Shown in pieces: positions 7,417-15,877 of a DNA stretch of 64,000 bases. Numbering within the stretch: position 1 is the first letter of the stretch; each line of letters begins with the position of its first letter. Source of the DNA: Amycolatopsis sacchari (GTDB taxonomy: Bacteria; Actinomycetota; Actinomycetes; Mycobacteriales; Pseudonocardiaceae); assembly GCF_900114035.1 (NCBI RefSeq), contig NZ_FORP01000011.1, forward strand, positions 155,497 through 219,496, in the 5' to 3' direction. The position numbers and the translations under genes are program-made. Below the pieces are notes generated by a model that saw only the letters and a list, made by a program, of their open reading frames with translations, was not told where the DNA came from and did no database searches.

Positions 7417-8615
7417 ATGACCGAGGCACCCAGCTTCCCCATGACCCGGCGCTGCCCGCTCGACCCGCCCCCGAGCTGTCCCGGCTGTGCGAGGAGGCAC
7501 CGGTCACGAGGGTCCGGCTGTGGGACGGCAGCACCCCCTGGCTGGTCACGCGATACGAAGACGTGCGCGCGATGCTGCGCGACCCGAGGGTCAGCGCCGA
7601 CAGCGACCGGCCCGGCTACCCCCACGTGACCCCCGGCATCGCGGCGCGGCGACGGCGGGCGAAGACCTTCATCAACCAGGACGATCCCGGGCACGCCGCC
7701 GGGCGGCGCCTGCTCACCGCCGACTTCACGGTGCGGCGCGTCGAGGCGCTGCGCCCCCGGATCCAGCGGATCGTCGACGAACTCGTCGACGACCTGCTCG
7801 CCGGACCCCAACCGGCCGACCTCGTCGAGGCGCTCGCGTTGCCGGTGCCGTCGCTGGTGATCTGCGAGCTGCTCGGCGTGCCCTACGCGGACCGGGCGTT
7901 CTTCCACGGCATCAGCAAGCTGCTGGTCTCGCGCGACGCCACCCCGGAGGCGTCGGTCGCGGCCGCGGAGGAGCTGCTGGACTACCTGGGCGGGCTGGTC
8001 GAGCGCAAGGCCGCCGACCCGGGCGACGACCTGCTCAGCAGGCTCGCCGTGGCACAGTTCCGCACCGGGAAGCTGACCCGGCGCGAGATCGCCGCGATGG
8101 GCCAGCTGCTGCTCGTCGCGGGGCACGAGACGACGGCCAACATGATCGCGCTCGGCACCGTCGCGCTGCTGACACATCCCGGGCAGCTCGCGGAGCTGCG
8201 GGCCAGCGAGGACCCGGAGTTCGTCGCCAACGCCGTCGAGGAGCTGCTGCGGTACCTGACGATCGTCCACTCAGGACGACGGCGCGTCGCAACGGAGGAC
8301 CTGGAGCTGGGCGGGCAGCTGATCCGCGCGGGCGAGGGCCTCATCGCGGCGACCGACGCGGCGAACCGGGACGAGACGGCCTTCCCCGGCGCGGACTCGC
8401 TCGACCTGCACCGCGCGGCCCGGCACCACGTGGCGTTCGGCTACGGCGTGCACCAGTGCCTCGGCCAGCCGCTGGCCCGGGTCGAGCTGCAGGTCGTCTA
8501 CGGCACGCTCTACCGCCGCGTTCCGACGCTCGCGCTGGCCGTCCCGGCCGGGGAGTTGCGCTACAAGCACGACATGCTCGTCCACGGCGTGCACGAACTG
8601 CCCGTGACCTGGTGA
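7417..8615 (+). pseudogene. Cytochrome P450 with one-base frameshift near N terminus
   Basis: Cytochrome P450 of about 400 residues. The body (7473-8615) has the I-helix AGHETT, the ExxR of EELLRY and the haem loop FGYGVHQCLGQ. The proper start is the ATG at 7417 behind GCAGGAGG, giving MTEAPSFPMTRRCPLDPPP. That frame then runs off, and the expected continuation ELSRLCEEAP is in the next frame from GAG at 7473. One base is missing in the C-run at 7467-7472. Read without correction, the gene would start at GTG 7302 with an abnormal N terminus overlapping the TetR gene. It is either a real inactivating deletion or a sequencing error in a homopolymer. Confidence 0.8.
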
Positions 8616-8641
8616 CGTGCCAGTGCGGCTAACCTGCTCGT

Positions 8642-9445
8642 ATGCGTCGTGACGGGAACCCGGAGTTCATCGAAGCGCTGGCCCGCGGGCTGGACGTGCT
8701 CCGCTGCTTCGAACCGGGCCGGGCGTCGATGACGCTCAGCGAGGTCGCCGCCGCGGCGGAGCTGGCCAGGCCCACCGCGCGCCGCATCCTCATCACCCTG
8801 GAGCAGCTCGGCTACGTCCGCAACGACGGCGGCGCGTTCTCGCTGACGCCGCGGGTGCTGGAGCTGGGCATGGCCTACATCGGCTCGGTGAACCTGTGGG
8901 ACCTGGCGCACCCGCACCTGCGGGAGCTGGTCCGGCAGACCGGCGAGTCGTGCTCGATCGCGCAGCTCGACGGCTCCGACGTGGTGTACGTGGCGCGAGT
9001 GGCGGTGCCGAAGCTGGTCACGCTCGCGGTCACCATCGGCACCCGGTTCCCCGCGCCGGCCACGTCGCTGGGCAAGGTGCTGCTCGCCGCGCTGAGCCCC
9101 GGCGAGCTGGACGCCGCGCTCGCCGAACCGAGCCGGGCCGGGGTCACCTCCCGCTGGCAGCCCGGCCGGGCGGAGCTCGACGCCGAGCTGCGGGAGGTGC
9201 GGGCCCGCGGCTGGGCCGCCACGGACGAGCAGCTGGCGCTGGGCATCCGCTCGGTGGCGGCGCCGATCCGCGACGGCGACGGCCGCGTGGTGGCGGCGGT
9301 GAACGTCAACGCCCACGCGGCCGAGACGTCCATGGAGACGCTCGTGGACCACCACCTGCCGCTGCTGCTGCACGCGGCGAGCGCGATCGGCGCGGACTGG
9401 GCGGCGTGGCACAACCGTCCACTGGAGACGGTCGTCGAGGGCTGA
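8642..9445 (+). CDS. IclR family transcriptional regulator
   Basis: 267-residue IclR-type regulator of the PcaR/PobR group. The N-terminal winged helix is at residues ~10-70 ('EALARGLDVLRCFEP', 'ARPTARRILITLEQLGYV'). The C-terminal effector domain has 'GEVCSIA'-like and 'PAPATSLGKVLLAAL' motifs and ends in the 'SMETLVDHHLPLLLHAA' helix. This group usually responds to aromatic acids or their ring-cleavage products, which fits the surrounding catabolic genes. It starts 26 bases after the P450 stop, so it may be cotranscribed with it. Confidence 0.92.
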   Translation: MRRDGNPEFIEALARGLDVLRCFEPGRASMTLSEVAAAAELARPTARRILITLEQLGYVRNDGGAFSLTPRVLELGMAYIGSVNLWDLAHPHLRELVRQTGESCSIAQLDGSDVVYVARVAVPKLVTLAVTIGTRFPAPATSLGKVLLAALSPGELDAALAEPSRAGVTSRWQPGRAELDAELREVRARGWAATDEQLALGIRSVAAPIRDGDGRVVAAVNVNAHAAETSMETLVDHHLPLLLHAASAIGADWAAWHNRPLETVVEG

Positions 9446-9450
9446 ACCCC

Positions 9451-9603
9451 TTACCGCGCTGGGGTTCTGACAACGGCTCGTGACCGTCCATCGAGGACGA
9501 GCCGGATCACCCCGCACTCGCATCGCAGGTAACGGACCTCGCCCTCGGAGGTGGGGTGGCGGGAGATCACCCGCTCGCGGCAACCGTGGTGTTCACTGAC
9601 CAT
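9451..9603 (-). CDS. Small Cys-containing protein of unknown function
   Basis: 50-residue protein starting MVSEHHGCRERVISRHP and containing 'RCECG', a possible metal-binding knuckle with the N-terminal Cys. The ATG at 9603 is chosen because a G-run precedes it; a longer frame reaches 9639 but overlaps the divergent gene's promoter. Its function is not recognised. The size and the Cys pattern resemble short proteins common in actinomycetes. It shares an 11-base inverted repeat at its start codon with the divergent CGNR gene. Confidence 0.5.
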   Translation of the reverse strand: MVSEHHGCRERVISRHPTSEGEVRYLRCECGVIRLVLDGRSRAVVRTPAR

Positions 9604-9658
9604 GCCCCCAGCATGAAGTAAGGACGTTGTGCAGTTCAATGCTTACACTGGGGGCATG
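9601..9658. promoter_or_regulatory. Inverted repeat overlapping both divergent start codons
   Basis: CATGCCCCCAG at 9601-9611 and its exact complement CTGGGGGCATG at 9648-9658. Each arm holds the G-rich ribosome binding site and start codon of one divergent gene, so the two genes share the same translation-start sequence. A transcript crossing the region could fold the two starts together. Confidence 0.55.
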
Positions 9659-10186
9659 CAGTTCACGCCTTACGGAGGGGTCGCCGCGCAGCTGGCCGCC
9701 GCCCTCGTCAACGCGGCCCCCGGCGCGACGACCGCCACCTACGAGGACCTCATCGAGACCTACGACTACCGCGGCACGTCCCCGGTCACGCCGGCGGAGG
9801 CGGCCGAGCTGACGGCGTGGGCGGGGCGGCTGCGCCCGGTGTTCTCGGAGCCGGCTCTGCAGCCGCGGGTGGACCTGGTGAACGAGCTGCTGGCCGTGGT
9901 GGCCGCCCGCCCGTACCTCTCGCAGCACCACGACCGCCCGCCGCACTTCCACTACGCGGCCGAGGACGCGCCGACGGTGCAGCGCATCAAGGCCTACACG
10001 ATCATGGGAGTGGGCCACGTCCTGTGCGACGATCCACAACGGATCGGCTCCTGCGGCCGCCCGGGCTGCGCGACGGTGTTCGTGGACACCTCCCGCAACG
10101 GACGGCGCCGCTTCTGCTCACCGGAATGCGCGAACCGCGCCCATGTCGCGGCACACCGGCGAAGGCAAAAGGCCGGGACGGCTTGA
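9656..10186 (+). CDS. CGNR zinc-finger (DUF1470-type) protein
   Basis: 176-residue protein with an N-terminal ABATE-like helical domain and a C-terminal CGNR zinc finger. Residues ~135-170 hold 'CGRPGCATVF' and 'RRRFCSPECANRAHVAAHRRR', giving the Cys4-type knuckle followed by a basic helix. Proteins of this family are putative DNA-binding stress regulators. The ATG at 9656 is preceded by CTGGGGG. A GTG at 9629 is in frame and would add MQFNAYTGG, a near-copy of the following MQFTPYGG; this duplication suggests the start region was copied locally. It has no clear operon partner. Confidence 0.85.
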   Translation: MQFTPYGGVAAQLAAALVNAAPGATTATYEDLIETYDYRGTSPVTPAEAAELTAWAGRLRPVFSEPALQPRVDLVNELLAVVAARPYLSQHHDRPPHFHYAAEDAPTVQRIKAYTIMGVGHVLCDDPQRIGSCGRPGCATVFVDTSRNGRRRFCSPECANRAHVAAHRRRQKAGTA

Positions 10187-10258
10187 GGCCCGGCGCGGAG
10201 CTGGATCTTCCGGCGAAAGCCGGGCACCCGGTGCGCCGGGGCGGCAGCAGGCCGGGAT

Positions 10259-10554
10259 AGTGGACGACGCGTTCGGGGACGCGTGCGGAACCGCGGCGGA
10301 GGGCCCCGCGTCGGAGCAGCAGGCGCCGCACCCCGCGCGCCGCCTCGCACCCGGGGACGACGACCACTTCGACCAGAACTCGATGCTGTGCCGCTGACCA
10401 CTCCGCTCACACCGCCGGGGCGGCGCTCACACCCGCCAACCGGGCACTGGCCAAGGACGCCGTGCCGGGCGATGGGGACGAGCCGTGGTTCGACAAGAGC
10501 CGGGTCGGTGGGGACCGGAGTCCGGAGGAGACCCGTAAGGACCTCGACGTATGA
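10259..10554 (+). pseudogene. Possible small acidic protein with a frameshift
   Basis: The 364 bases between the CGNR gene and 10551 show two protein-like segments in different frames. From GTG 10259 the frame reads VDDAFGDACG and on to DDDHFDQNSML. From about 10390 another frame reads TPANRALAKD, DEPWFDKSRV and ETRKDLDV, ending at a TGA that overlaps the next ATG (10551) in the usual ATGA style. One missing base near 10383-10393 would join them into a protein of about 98 residues. The start is weak and no family is recognised, so this is only a candidate. Confidence 0.3.
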
Positions 10555-11192
10555 CCGAACCCAGTCCCGCCCGGCGGCGGGCCGCGGAGAAGATCTTCGC
10601 CCACGAGGAACGCCTTGCGGCACAGCGGTACGAGCGCGAGGTTCGCCCCGGTTTCCGGGAACGGGTCGAGGAGCTGATGCGCGGCGAGTGGGGCGAGCCG
10701 GTCGCCGCGCTGCGCCTCGGCGACACCTCGCTGGGGTTCGAGGTGCCCGGCAGGCGCCTGGACGGCACGGTCAAGGGCAGGAAGCTCGTGCGGCGGTTCT
10801 TCTGGAACATCCTGCGTGGCGTCGCCGGCGGGGCGTGGGCCGTCTTCGCGCTGGTCAACGGCGCGGGCAGTGGCGGCGGACGATGGGGCAGCCCGTTCGA
10901 GCGGGAGATCCGCGTCAAGGGCCCGGCGAACGCGCTCGCCCTCGACCTCGCCGACCCGCTCCGGTCGGTGAAAGGGCCCTGGCTGGTGCTCTCCCGGTCG
11001 GCCGTCGCCGTCGTCGACAGCGGATCGGCCTACCTCGACCCCGCCGACGCGGCCCCGCTGCGGATCATCTGGCAGGCGCGGAAGCCACAGGCACCGGAGG
11101 TCGACGTCCACGGGCGCACCATCACCTGGCCCGACGGGTCGACCTTCCGGTTTCCCCTGCACAGCAGCGCCGAAGCACAGCGCCTCAGGTAG
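10551..11192 (+). CDS. Hypothetical protein, unknown family
   Basis: 213-residue protein not recognised. The N-terminal third is strongly charged and helical (MTEPSPARRRAAEKIFAHEE). Then a hydrophobic, Gly-rich segment at residues ~82-106 ('FFWNILRGVAGGAWAVFAL') could be a membrane-dipping helix. The C-terminal half is beta-rich with alternating hydrophobics ('SAVAVVDSG', 'ITWPDGSTFRFPLH'). Its start overlaps a stop at 10552, suggesting coupling to an upstream small gene. Its stop overlaps the stop of the convergent LigA-like gene by 8 bases. Confidence 0.65.
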   Translation: MTEPSPARRRAAEKIFAHEERLAAQRYEREVRPGFRERVEELMRGEWGEPVAALRLGDTSLGFEVPGRRLDGTVKGRKLVRRFFWNILRGVAGGAWAVFALVNGAGSGGGRWGSPFEREIRVKGPANALALDLADPLRSVKGPWLVLSRSAVAVVDSGSAYLDPADAAPLRIIWQARKPQAPEVDVHGRTITWPDGSTFRFPLHSSAEAQRLR

Positions 11193-11547
11193 CGATGTCC
11201 GGGTACGGCAACGAAAAGTGCGCCAGCCGCTGCGCGTACTCGCGCTGGAAGGCCATCGGCTCGTCGTAGTCGCGTTCGAACATCGCGATGAACAGGGTCA
11301 GCGTGAGGAACGGGTGCGCGCCCAGCTCGAACAGCTTCGGGTAGTCGTGAGTGGACAGTGCCTCGCGCTCGACGTCTTCGAACCGCAGCCACGTCGAGCT
11401 CTCCCCGCCGTGGCAGTTGAGGATCACGTTGGCGCGCTCGGCCTCCCACCACCGCACCGTGCCCGCCGGGTCCTCGCGGTAGCGCTCGACGAGCTCCGGG
11501 TCGCGGTCGATCGTGTACAGGAACTTGTCCAGCAGGTACTTGCTCAC
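11185..11547 (-). CDS. LigA-like extradiol dioxygenase alpha subunit
   Basis: 120-residue small helical subunit resembling protocatechuate 4,5-dioxygenase LigA: 'YLLDKFLYTIDRDPELVERYREDP' at the N terminus and 'LGAHPFLTLTLFIAMFERDY' near the end. LigA caps the active site of the LigB catalytic subunit, and the gene directly follows the LigB-like gene with a 4-base GTGA overlap. The start is the GTG at 11547. Together the two would open a catechol-type ring next to the diol. The aromatic substrate is not defined by sequence. Confidence 0.82.
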   Translation of the reverse strand: MSKYLLDKFLYTIDRDPELVERYREDPAGTVRWWEAERANVILNCHGGESSTWLRFEDVEREALSTHDYPKLFELGAHPFLTLTLFIAMFERDYDEPMAFQREYAQRLAHFSLPYPDIAT

Positions 11548-12404
11548 CGCAGCCCTCCCGGGTACCAGGTGAAGTAGGCCTCCATCGTGTGGAACAGGTC
11601 GTAGGTGTCGACGTAGTCCACCCGCTGCCCCTCCCCCGCCACGCCCATCATCAGCATGAAGTCCATGAACCCGTGCGTCGCGTTGCCCGGCAGGTGCAGG
11701 CTCTCCAGCGTCACCTCGCCGAGGCACTTCTCGATGTCCCCGTTGGCGATCCAGTCCACGGCCTTGCGGTCGAACTCCGGATCCGGCCCGTGCGGCCCGG
11801 ACTGCCGCGGCCCGCCCAGCTCCAGCGACAGGTGCCCGGTGCCGATCACCGCCACGCGCTGGTCCGACGGCCAGGACTCGATCAGCTGACGGATCGTCCG
11901 TCCCAACTGGACGAACCGCTTCGGCTGCGGCAGCGGCGGCGCGAAGATGTTGGTGTAGATGGGCACGATCGGCAGGTCGTTCTGCGGGCGCAGGGTGATG
12001 ATCGGGCACGTGATGGAGTGGTCGATCCGCAGCTCGTTGGAGAACGCCAGGTCGAACCCGGCGTCCAGGCCCTCGCGCAGCACGTACTCCGACAGGTCCT
12101 CCTGTCCTTTGAGGACCATCCTGGGCAGCCCGAACTCGCGTTCCTCGTTGTACCAGTTGGCGTCGTAGACCGGGGCCTTGCCGACGAGGAACTGCGGCAT
12201 GTTGTCCAGCCACAGCTGGTGGAAGTGGTCGGAGCCGACCATCACGAGCACGTCCGGCCGCGCCCGCGTCAGCGTCTCGCGGAACGCCTCGACCTTGCGC
12301 ACCCACTCGTCGGCGAAGTCCGGGCGGTCCTCACCGGTCGCGGTGCTGGCGCGGTAGTAGAACGGGTGGTGGGTGGACGCGATCACCGCGACCAGTTGAG
12401 CCAT
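11544..12404 (-). CDS. LigB-like class III extradiol ring-cleavage dioxygenase
   Basis: 286-residue catalytic subunit of a type II/class III extradiol dioxygenase. The iron ligands expected of LigB are visible as the His pair in STHHPFYYR (residues 11-12) and the His of SDHFHQLW (~57-61). A further conserved segment is 'GTGHLSLELGG' near 190. It cleaves a dihydroxylated ring with Fe(II) and O2. The ATG at 12404 lies 1 base after the stop of the citryl-CoA-lyase-like gene, so it is tightly coupled in the operon. Protocatechuate, gallate or another catechol acid are all possible. Confidence 0.87.
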   Translation of the reverse strand: MAQLVAVIASTHHPFYYRASTATGEDRPDFADEWVRKVEAFRETLTRARPDVLVMVGSDHFHQLWLDNMPQFLVGKAPVYDANWYNEEREFGLPRMVLKGQEDLSEYVLREGLDAGFDLAFSNELRIDHSITCPIITLRPQNDLPIVPIYTNIFAPPLPQPKRFVQLGRTIRQLIESWPSDQRVAVIGTGHLSLELGGPRQSGPHGPDPEFDRKAVDWIANGDIEKCLGEVTLESLHLPGNATHGFMDFMLMMGVAGEGQRVDYVDTYDLFHTMEAYFTWYPGGLR

Positions 12405-12405
12405 C

Positions 12406-13194
12406 TCAGCCTCCGGACGGTTCGGGTGGCACGGACCGGTTGTTGAGGTCCACGGACAGGAAGATCTCGTTGGCGACCGGGTTGCGCAGCTCCTCGGCCA
12501 GCTGCCCGATGAGCCCCGCGGTGCGGGCGAGCAGGGCGAATCCACGCAGCAGCTCCAGTGGCAGCCCCAGGTCCGCGAGCGCGGCGCCGCAGACCCCGGC
12601 GCCGTTGAGCGGCAAGGTGCGGCCGAGCACCTGCGGGTGCACCCGCCCGATCGCCGCGAACAGCGACAGGTGCGGGCCGAACAGGTCCTCCTCGCGGGCG
12701 ATCTCGAACAGCCGCGGCGTGCGCGGGTCGCCTTGCTTGTGCACGTGGTGACCGAGACCGGGGATGAGCTTTCCGGCTTCACGGCGGGCTTTCACGGTCT
12801 CCAGCGCGAGCGCGTCCCAGCCGGCCTCGTCCTCTGGATCCTCCACAGTGGACAGAACTTCGTGCAGGAAACGACCGCAGTCCTCGGTCACGCCGAGGAA
12901 CCGCGAACCGCCGCCGAGCAGGCCCGCGGCGAGCGCGCCCTGCACCGAGTCGGGCGCCGACAGGTAGGTCAGCCGGGTCACGATCGCGGTCGGGGTGAAG
13001 CCGTGGTCCGCCAGCGCGGCGAGCACGGCCTCGAACACCCGCGTTTCCCCGGGCGAGGGGCGTCGCTGCGTGGCGAGCCAGAACGCCAGCTCACCGAAGG
13101 AAACGTTGCCCATCACGTCCCGCGCCAGGTCCTGCCCCAGCAACGTGATCTTGTCCAGCGAGGACGCGCCCAGCGCCGTCGGGTACTCCGTCAT
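12406..13194 (-). CDS. Citryl-CoA lyase / citrate synthase-like protein
   Basis: 262-residue citrate synthase-fold protein, much shorter than citrate synthase and in the size range of citryl-CoA-lyase-like proteins. The core 'IPGLGHHVHKQGDPRTPRLFEIA' carries the active-site His region. Later segments are 'LPLNGAGVCGAALADLGLP' and 'ARTAGLIGQLAEEL', family hallmarks. It would split an acyl-CoA of a citrate-like acid into acetyl-CoA and a 2-oxo acid, or do the reverse. It overlaps the CoA-transferase gene by 4 bases, which suggests the transferase makes its CoA substrate. Pathway placement is inference. Confidence 0.85.
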   Translation of the reverse strand: MTEYPTALGASSLDKITLLGQDLARDVMGNVSFGELAFWLATQRRPSPGETRVFEAVLAALADHGFTPTAIVTRLTYLSAPDSVQGALAAGLLGGGSRFLGVTEDCGRFLHEVLSTVEDPEDEAGWDALALETVKARREAGKLIPGLGHHVHKQGDPRTPRLFEIAREEDLFGPHLSLFAAIGRVHPQVLGRTLPLNGAGVCGAALADLGLPLELLRGFALLARTAGLIGQLAEELRNPVANEIFLSVDLNNRSVPPEPSGG

Positions 13195-14348
13195 TCCTGC
13201 TGCTCCAGCCACTTGCGCAGTTCCGCCCCGTGCTCGTCGAGCTCGGGCGGCGGCAGCCGGTAGTCCACCGGCGTCTCGGAGAACCGGATCGGGTGCCGGG
13301 TCGTCGGCACTCCCCCGACCTCGACGACGGGGTCCAGCTCGAACCGTTCCGCCATCGCGAACCCCTGGTCGATCGTGTTGATCGGCCCGCACGGCACCCC
13401 GGCCTCGACGAGCAGGTCGAACCACTCCAGTGCGCCGCGTTTGCGCAGCTGCTCGGCGAGGATCGGGCGCAGCTCGTCGCGCCGCTCGGTGCGGTCGGCG
13501 TTGCGGGCGAAGCGCGGGTCGTCCGCGATCTCGGGGATGCCGAGCACCTCGCACAGCTTGCGGAACTGCCCGTCGTTGGCGGCGGTGACGATGAGGTCGT
13601 TGTCGGCCGTCGGCAGCGGCTCGTACGGGAACACGCTGGGGTGCGCGTTGCCCATCCGGTAGGGCACGGTGCCGCCCGCGACGTACGCCGAGCTGTGGTT
13701 GACCAGCCCGGTCAGCGCCGAAGACAGCAGGTTCACCTCGACGTGCTGCCCCTGCCCCGTCGCATCGCGGTGGCGCAGCGCGGCGAGGATGCCGATCGTG
13801 GCGTGGTTGCCCGCCATCACGTCGAACACCGAGATGCCCGCGCGGTACGGCGGCCCGTCCGGGTCGCCGGTGAGGCTCATCAGCCCGGAGATCGCCTGCA
13901 CCATCAGGTCGTAGCCGGGCACGTTCCGGCCGGCGCCGGAGCCGAACCCGCTGATCGAGGCGTAGATGACGCCGGGGTTCGCCTCGTGCACGGCGTCGAA
14001 GTCCAGTCCGTACTTGGTGAGCCCGCCGGGTTTGAAGTTCTCGATCAGCACGTCGGCGCGGCGGGCCAGCTCGCGGGCGAGCCGGGCGTCGGTCTCGTCC
14101 CGCAGGTCGAGCGCGATGGACCGCTTGCCGCGGTTGACGCCGAGGTAGTACGTCGCGACGCCGTCGCGCACCGGGGGCATCCAGGTGCGTGTGTCGTCGC
14201 CGCGCGGACCCTCCACTTTGATCACTTCCGCGCCCAGGTCCGCCAGCAGCATCGTGGCGTAGGGACCGGCGAGGATCCGGGAGAAGTCCGCGACGAGCAG
14301 CCCGGCGAGCGGGCCGCTGCGGTCAGGAGCGGGTGTGGGTCGAGGCAC
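13191..14348 (-). CDS. CaiB/BaiF family (class III) CoA transferase
   Basis: 385-residue class III CoA transferase with the family opening 'VADFSRILAGPYATMLLADLGAEVIKVE', the 'RGKRSIALDLR' and 'ADVLIENFKPG' blocks, and the catalytic Asp in PGYDLM near residue 144. It moves CoA between an acyl-CoA and a free acid without a ping-pong thioester. It lies between an amidohydrolase (26-base overlap) and the citryl-CoA-lyase-like gene (4-base overlap), so it probably activates the acid that the lyase then splits. Confidence 0.9.
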   Translation of the reverse strand: MPRPTPAPDRSGPLAGLLVADFSRILAGPYATMLLADLGAEVIKVEGPRGDDTRTWMPPVRDGVATYYLGVNRGKRSIALDLRDETDARLARELARRADVLIENFKPGGLTKYGLDFDAVHEANPGVIYASISGFGSGAGRNVPGYDLMVQAISGLMSLTGDPDGPPYRAGISVFDVMAGNHATIGILAALRHRDATGQGQHVEVNLLSSALTGLVNHSSAYVAGGTVPYRMGNAHPSVFPYEPLPTADNDLIVTAANDGQFRKLCEVLGIPEIADDPRFARNADRTERRDELRPILAEQLRKRGALEWFDLLVEAGVPCGPINTIDQGFAMAERFELDPVVEVGGVPTTRHPIRFSETPVDYRLPPPELDEHGAELRKWLEQQE

Positions 14349-15771
14349 TGGCGTAGTCCGTGTACGTGTAGGGGTTGTCGAGGACCTTGGTCTCGGGGAT
14401 GTCCGGGTTCATGCCCTTGCGCCAGGCTTCCTCGCCCAGCTGCGTCCGCAGGTACGTCACGGTCTCGTCGACCTCGCGGCGCACGGCGTCGAGGTCGATG
14501 CCGACGAGGCGGTGGTCGTGCTTGACCACGCGCCCGTTCACCAGCACCGTGTGCACGTCGCCGCGCTGGGCCTGGAAAGCGACGTGGCCGTACGGGTTCA
14601 GCAGCGGGAACGACACCGAGCTGTGGTCGTTCTTGATGAGCACGACGTCGGCCTTCTTACCCGGTTCGAGGCTGCCGAGGTCGTCGCGGCCGATCGCGTG
14701 GGCGCCGCCGCGCGTGGCCCAGTCGACGACGTGCTCGGCGCGGAGGCTGGCGTGCGTGACGGTCTCGTTCTTCGCGTGCGCCTCCAGGTGCTCACGCGAC
14801 CGGTCCGCGCCCAGCGTCGTGCGCATGGCGGAGAACAGGTCGCCGCTCCACCACACGGAGGTGTCCATGGACAGCGAAACCGGGATGCCGTGCGCGCGGA
14901 TGGCCCAGGTGGGCGGGTAGCCCTGGCCCGCGCTCTGCTCGCTCTCGGTGGACACGGAGATGGAGCCGCCGGTCGCCGCGATGCGGTGGTAGGAGTCGGC
15001 GGACAGCGAAGCCGCGTGCACGTACACGGTTTCCGGCGTCATGAAACCGTGGTCGTGCATGAGCTTGATGCCGTCGTCGTTGGTGGCACCCCACACCCCG
15101 GCGTGCGTGGTGACGGCCACGCCCAGCTCCCTCGCGACCTCGAACGCGGGCTTCTCGGGGAAGGCCGGATCGCCGGTCACGTCGAAGGCGAGCTGGAAGC
15201 CGAGCAGGTCGTCCCCGGTGATCCGGCGGCGCACGAAGTCGCGGAACTCCGGCGCGGCGGTCCACTCGGCGGGCGGGGCCTGGATGTTGCCGTAGGCGAG
15301 GACGAACCGGCCCGGCACCGACTGCAGCGCGTCGACGGCGGCGTCGGCGTGGTCCACGGTCCGCAGCCCGTGCGACCAGTCGACGACGGTGGTGACGCCG
15401 GATTCGAGCGCTTCGACGGCGGCGAGCACGTTGCCGGCGTGGACGTCCTGGGGGCGGAACAGCTTGCCGCTTTCCAGGTAGTACCAGACGAAGTACTGCG
15501 TGAGGGTCCAGTCGGCGCCGTAGCCGCGCATCGCGGTCTGCCACATGTGCCGGTGGGTGTCGATCATGCCCGGCATGACGATGCCGCCGCTCGCGTCGAT
15601 CACCACGGCGTCCTGCGGCACCTCGAGGTCCGGGCCGACGGCGGTGATGCGGTCACCGGTGACGAGCACGTCGGCGCGGTCGAGCACGCGCCGCTGGTCG
15701 TCCAGGGTCAGGACGGTGCCGCCCCGCAACACGACGGGCCTTCCCGGCGCGAACTCGCTCGGCTGGCTCAT
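14323..15771 (-). CDS. Amidohydrolase / cytosine- and guanine-deaminase-like hydrolase
   Basis: 482-residue amidohydrolase_1 enzyme. Metal ligands are visible as DTHRHM (HxH), the His of 'TTHAGVWG', the His of 'YVHAASLS' and the Asp of 'SMDTSVWW', the layout of aminohydrolases such as SAH, guanine and atrazine-type deaminases/dechlorinases. The ATG at 15771 is chosen because GAGGAG lies 6 bases upstream; a GTG at 15786 is in frame without such a site. As first gene of the LigAB-type operon it may remove an amino or other leaving group from the ring or chain; this is inference. Confidence 0.85.
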   Translation of the reverse strand: MSQPSEFAPGRPVVLRGGTVLTLDDQRRVLDRADVLVTGDRITAVGPDLEVPQDAVVIDASGGIVMPGMIDTHRHMWQTAMRGYGADWTLTQYFVWYYLESGKLFRPQDVHAGNVLAAVEALESGVTTVVDWSHGLRTVDHADAAVDALQSVPGRFVLAYGNIQAPPAEWTAAPEFRDFVRRRITGDDLLGFQLAFDVTGDPAFPEKPAFEVARELGVAVTTHAGVWGATNDDGIKLMHDHGFMTPETVYVHAASLSADSYHRIAATGGSISVSTESEQSAGQGYPPTWAIRAHGIPVSLSMDTSVWWSGDLFSAMRTTLGADRSREHLEAHAKNETVTHASLRAEHVVDWATRGGAHAIGRDDLGSLEPGKKADVVLIKNDHSSVSFPLLNPYGHVAFQAQRGDVHTVLVNGRVVKHDHRLVGIDLDAVRREVDETVTYLRTQLGEEAWRKGMNPDIPETKVLDNPYTYTDYASASTHTRS

Positions 15772-15808
15772 GAGGGCACTCCTCACTTCTTCGTGGTCGC
15801 CCGTACAG

Positions 15809-15827
15809 CTGTCCGCAGTCCGGACAG
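15809..15827. promoter_or_regulatory. Operator site 1, TGTCCG-N5-CGGACA
   Basis: CTGTCCG (15809-15815), five bases, CGGACAG (15821-15827). It lies 38 bases upstream of the amidohydrolase start codon, in the promoter region of the LigAB-type operon. The same arms and spacing recur at 15878-15896. Confidence 0.65.
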
Positions 15828-15877
15828 CCTGGTGGTTGCGCCCACTCTGGCCCGCATCCCAGGAGAAGTCAAGAGCC

